The notes beneath the pieces were generated by a model. That model was not told where the DNA came from and did not search any database. It saw nothing but the letters and a program-made list of their open reading frames with translations. Of a stretch of DNA of 5,396 nt, positions 5,343 to 5,396 are shown in pieces; within the stretch, counting starts at the first letter, position 1, and the number at the start of each line of letters is the position of its first letter. This DNA is from Hyphomicrobiales bacterium (lineage in GTDB: Bacteria > Pseudomonadota > Alphaproteobacteria > Rhizobiales > Aestuariivirgaceae), in contig JAHFPK010000203.1 in assembly GCA_023266715.1 (NCBI GenBank), positions 1 to 5,396 on the forward strand, in the 5' to 3' direction. Both the position numbers and the translations under genes were made by a program.

Positions 5343-5396
5343 TCACCGTTTTTTGCGGGACCTGGAAGTTTGTGTGCTCAACCGAATGGCTCTGCC
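5343..5396 (-). CDS. Possible 3' end of an upstream gene (RNase R?), partial
   Basis: Entering from the right edge, one - strand frame reads 17 residues ending in the basic run SRSRKKR and then TGA (5343-5345), 71 nt before the DUF983 start. A Lys/Arg-rich tail fits the C-terminus of ribonuclease R, which commonly precedes the DUF983-Nudix-rpmG group in Rhizobiales. The identification rests on that synteny and on composition only. A second frame is also open through this edge (stop near 5282), so the assignment is uncertain. Confidence 0.3.
   Translation of the reverse strand, partial: GRAIRLSTQTSRSRKKR

Overview
The window looks like chromosomal core sequence from an alphaproteobacterium, most likely of the Hyphomicrobiales/Rhizobiales type. 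Three things point there: the order SPOR-domain gene, nagZ, scpA, scpB on the + strand; the order DUF983 gene, Nudix gene, rpmG on the - strand; and an intergenic palindromic repeat of a style common in that class. GC content is moderate. Shine-Dalgarno signals are mostly weak, except in front of rpmG.

Layout. Positions 1-3498 hold four co-directional + strand genes: the 3' part of a SPOR-domain (peptidoglycan-binding) protein, nagZ (beta-N-acetylhexosaminidase, muropeptide recycling), and scpA and scpB (kleisin and winged-helix subunits of the SMC condensin). Gaps are short (27, about 80 and 18 nt), so they probably form one operon linking wall turnover to chromosome organisation. Positions 3989-5396 hold a - strand set converging on it: possibly the last codons of an RNase R-like gene, then a DUF983 membrane/zinc-motif protein, a Nudix hydrolase whose start overlaps the DUF983 gene by 56 nt, and rpmG (ribosomal protein L33, 55 aa, easily missed because it is so short).

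Between the two convergent sets lies a 490-bp stretch (3499-3988) with no convincing protein gene. It is far from empty. From left to right it holds two inverted copies of a palindromic repeat (3503-3582), a perfect 9-bp dyad (3607-3644) overlapping a near-consensus CtrA-like box (3641-3655), a GC-rich and highly structured segment of about 265 nt (3700-3965) closed by a perfect 10-bp long-range helix, and the rpmG terminator, which shares bases with that helix. I read the structured segment as a candidate non-coding RNA gene, probably on the + strand. I could not match it to tmRNA, SRP RNA, RNase P, 6S RNA or a riboswitch by recognisable motifs. It is the most interesting part of the window.
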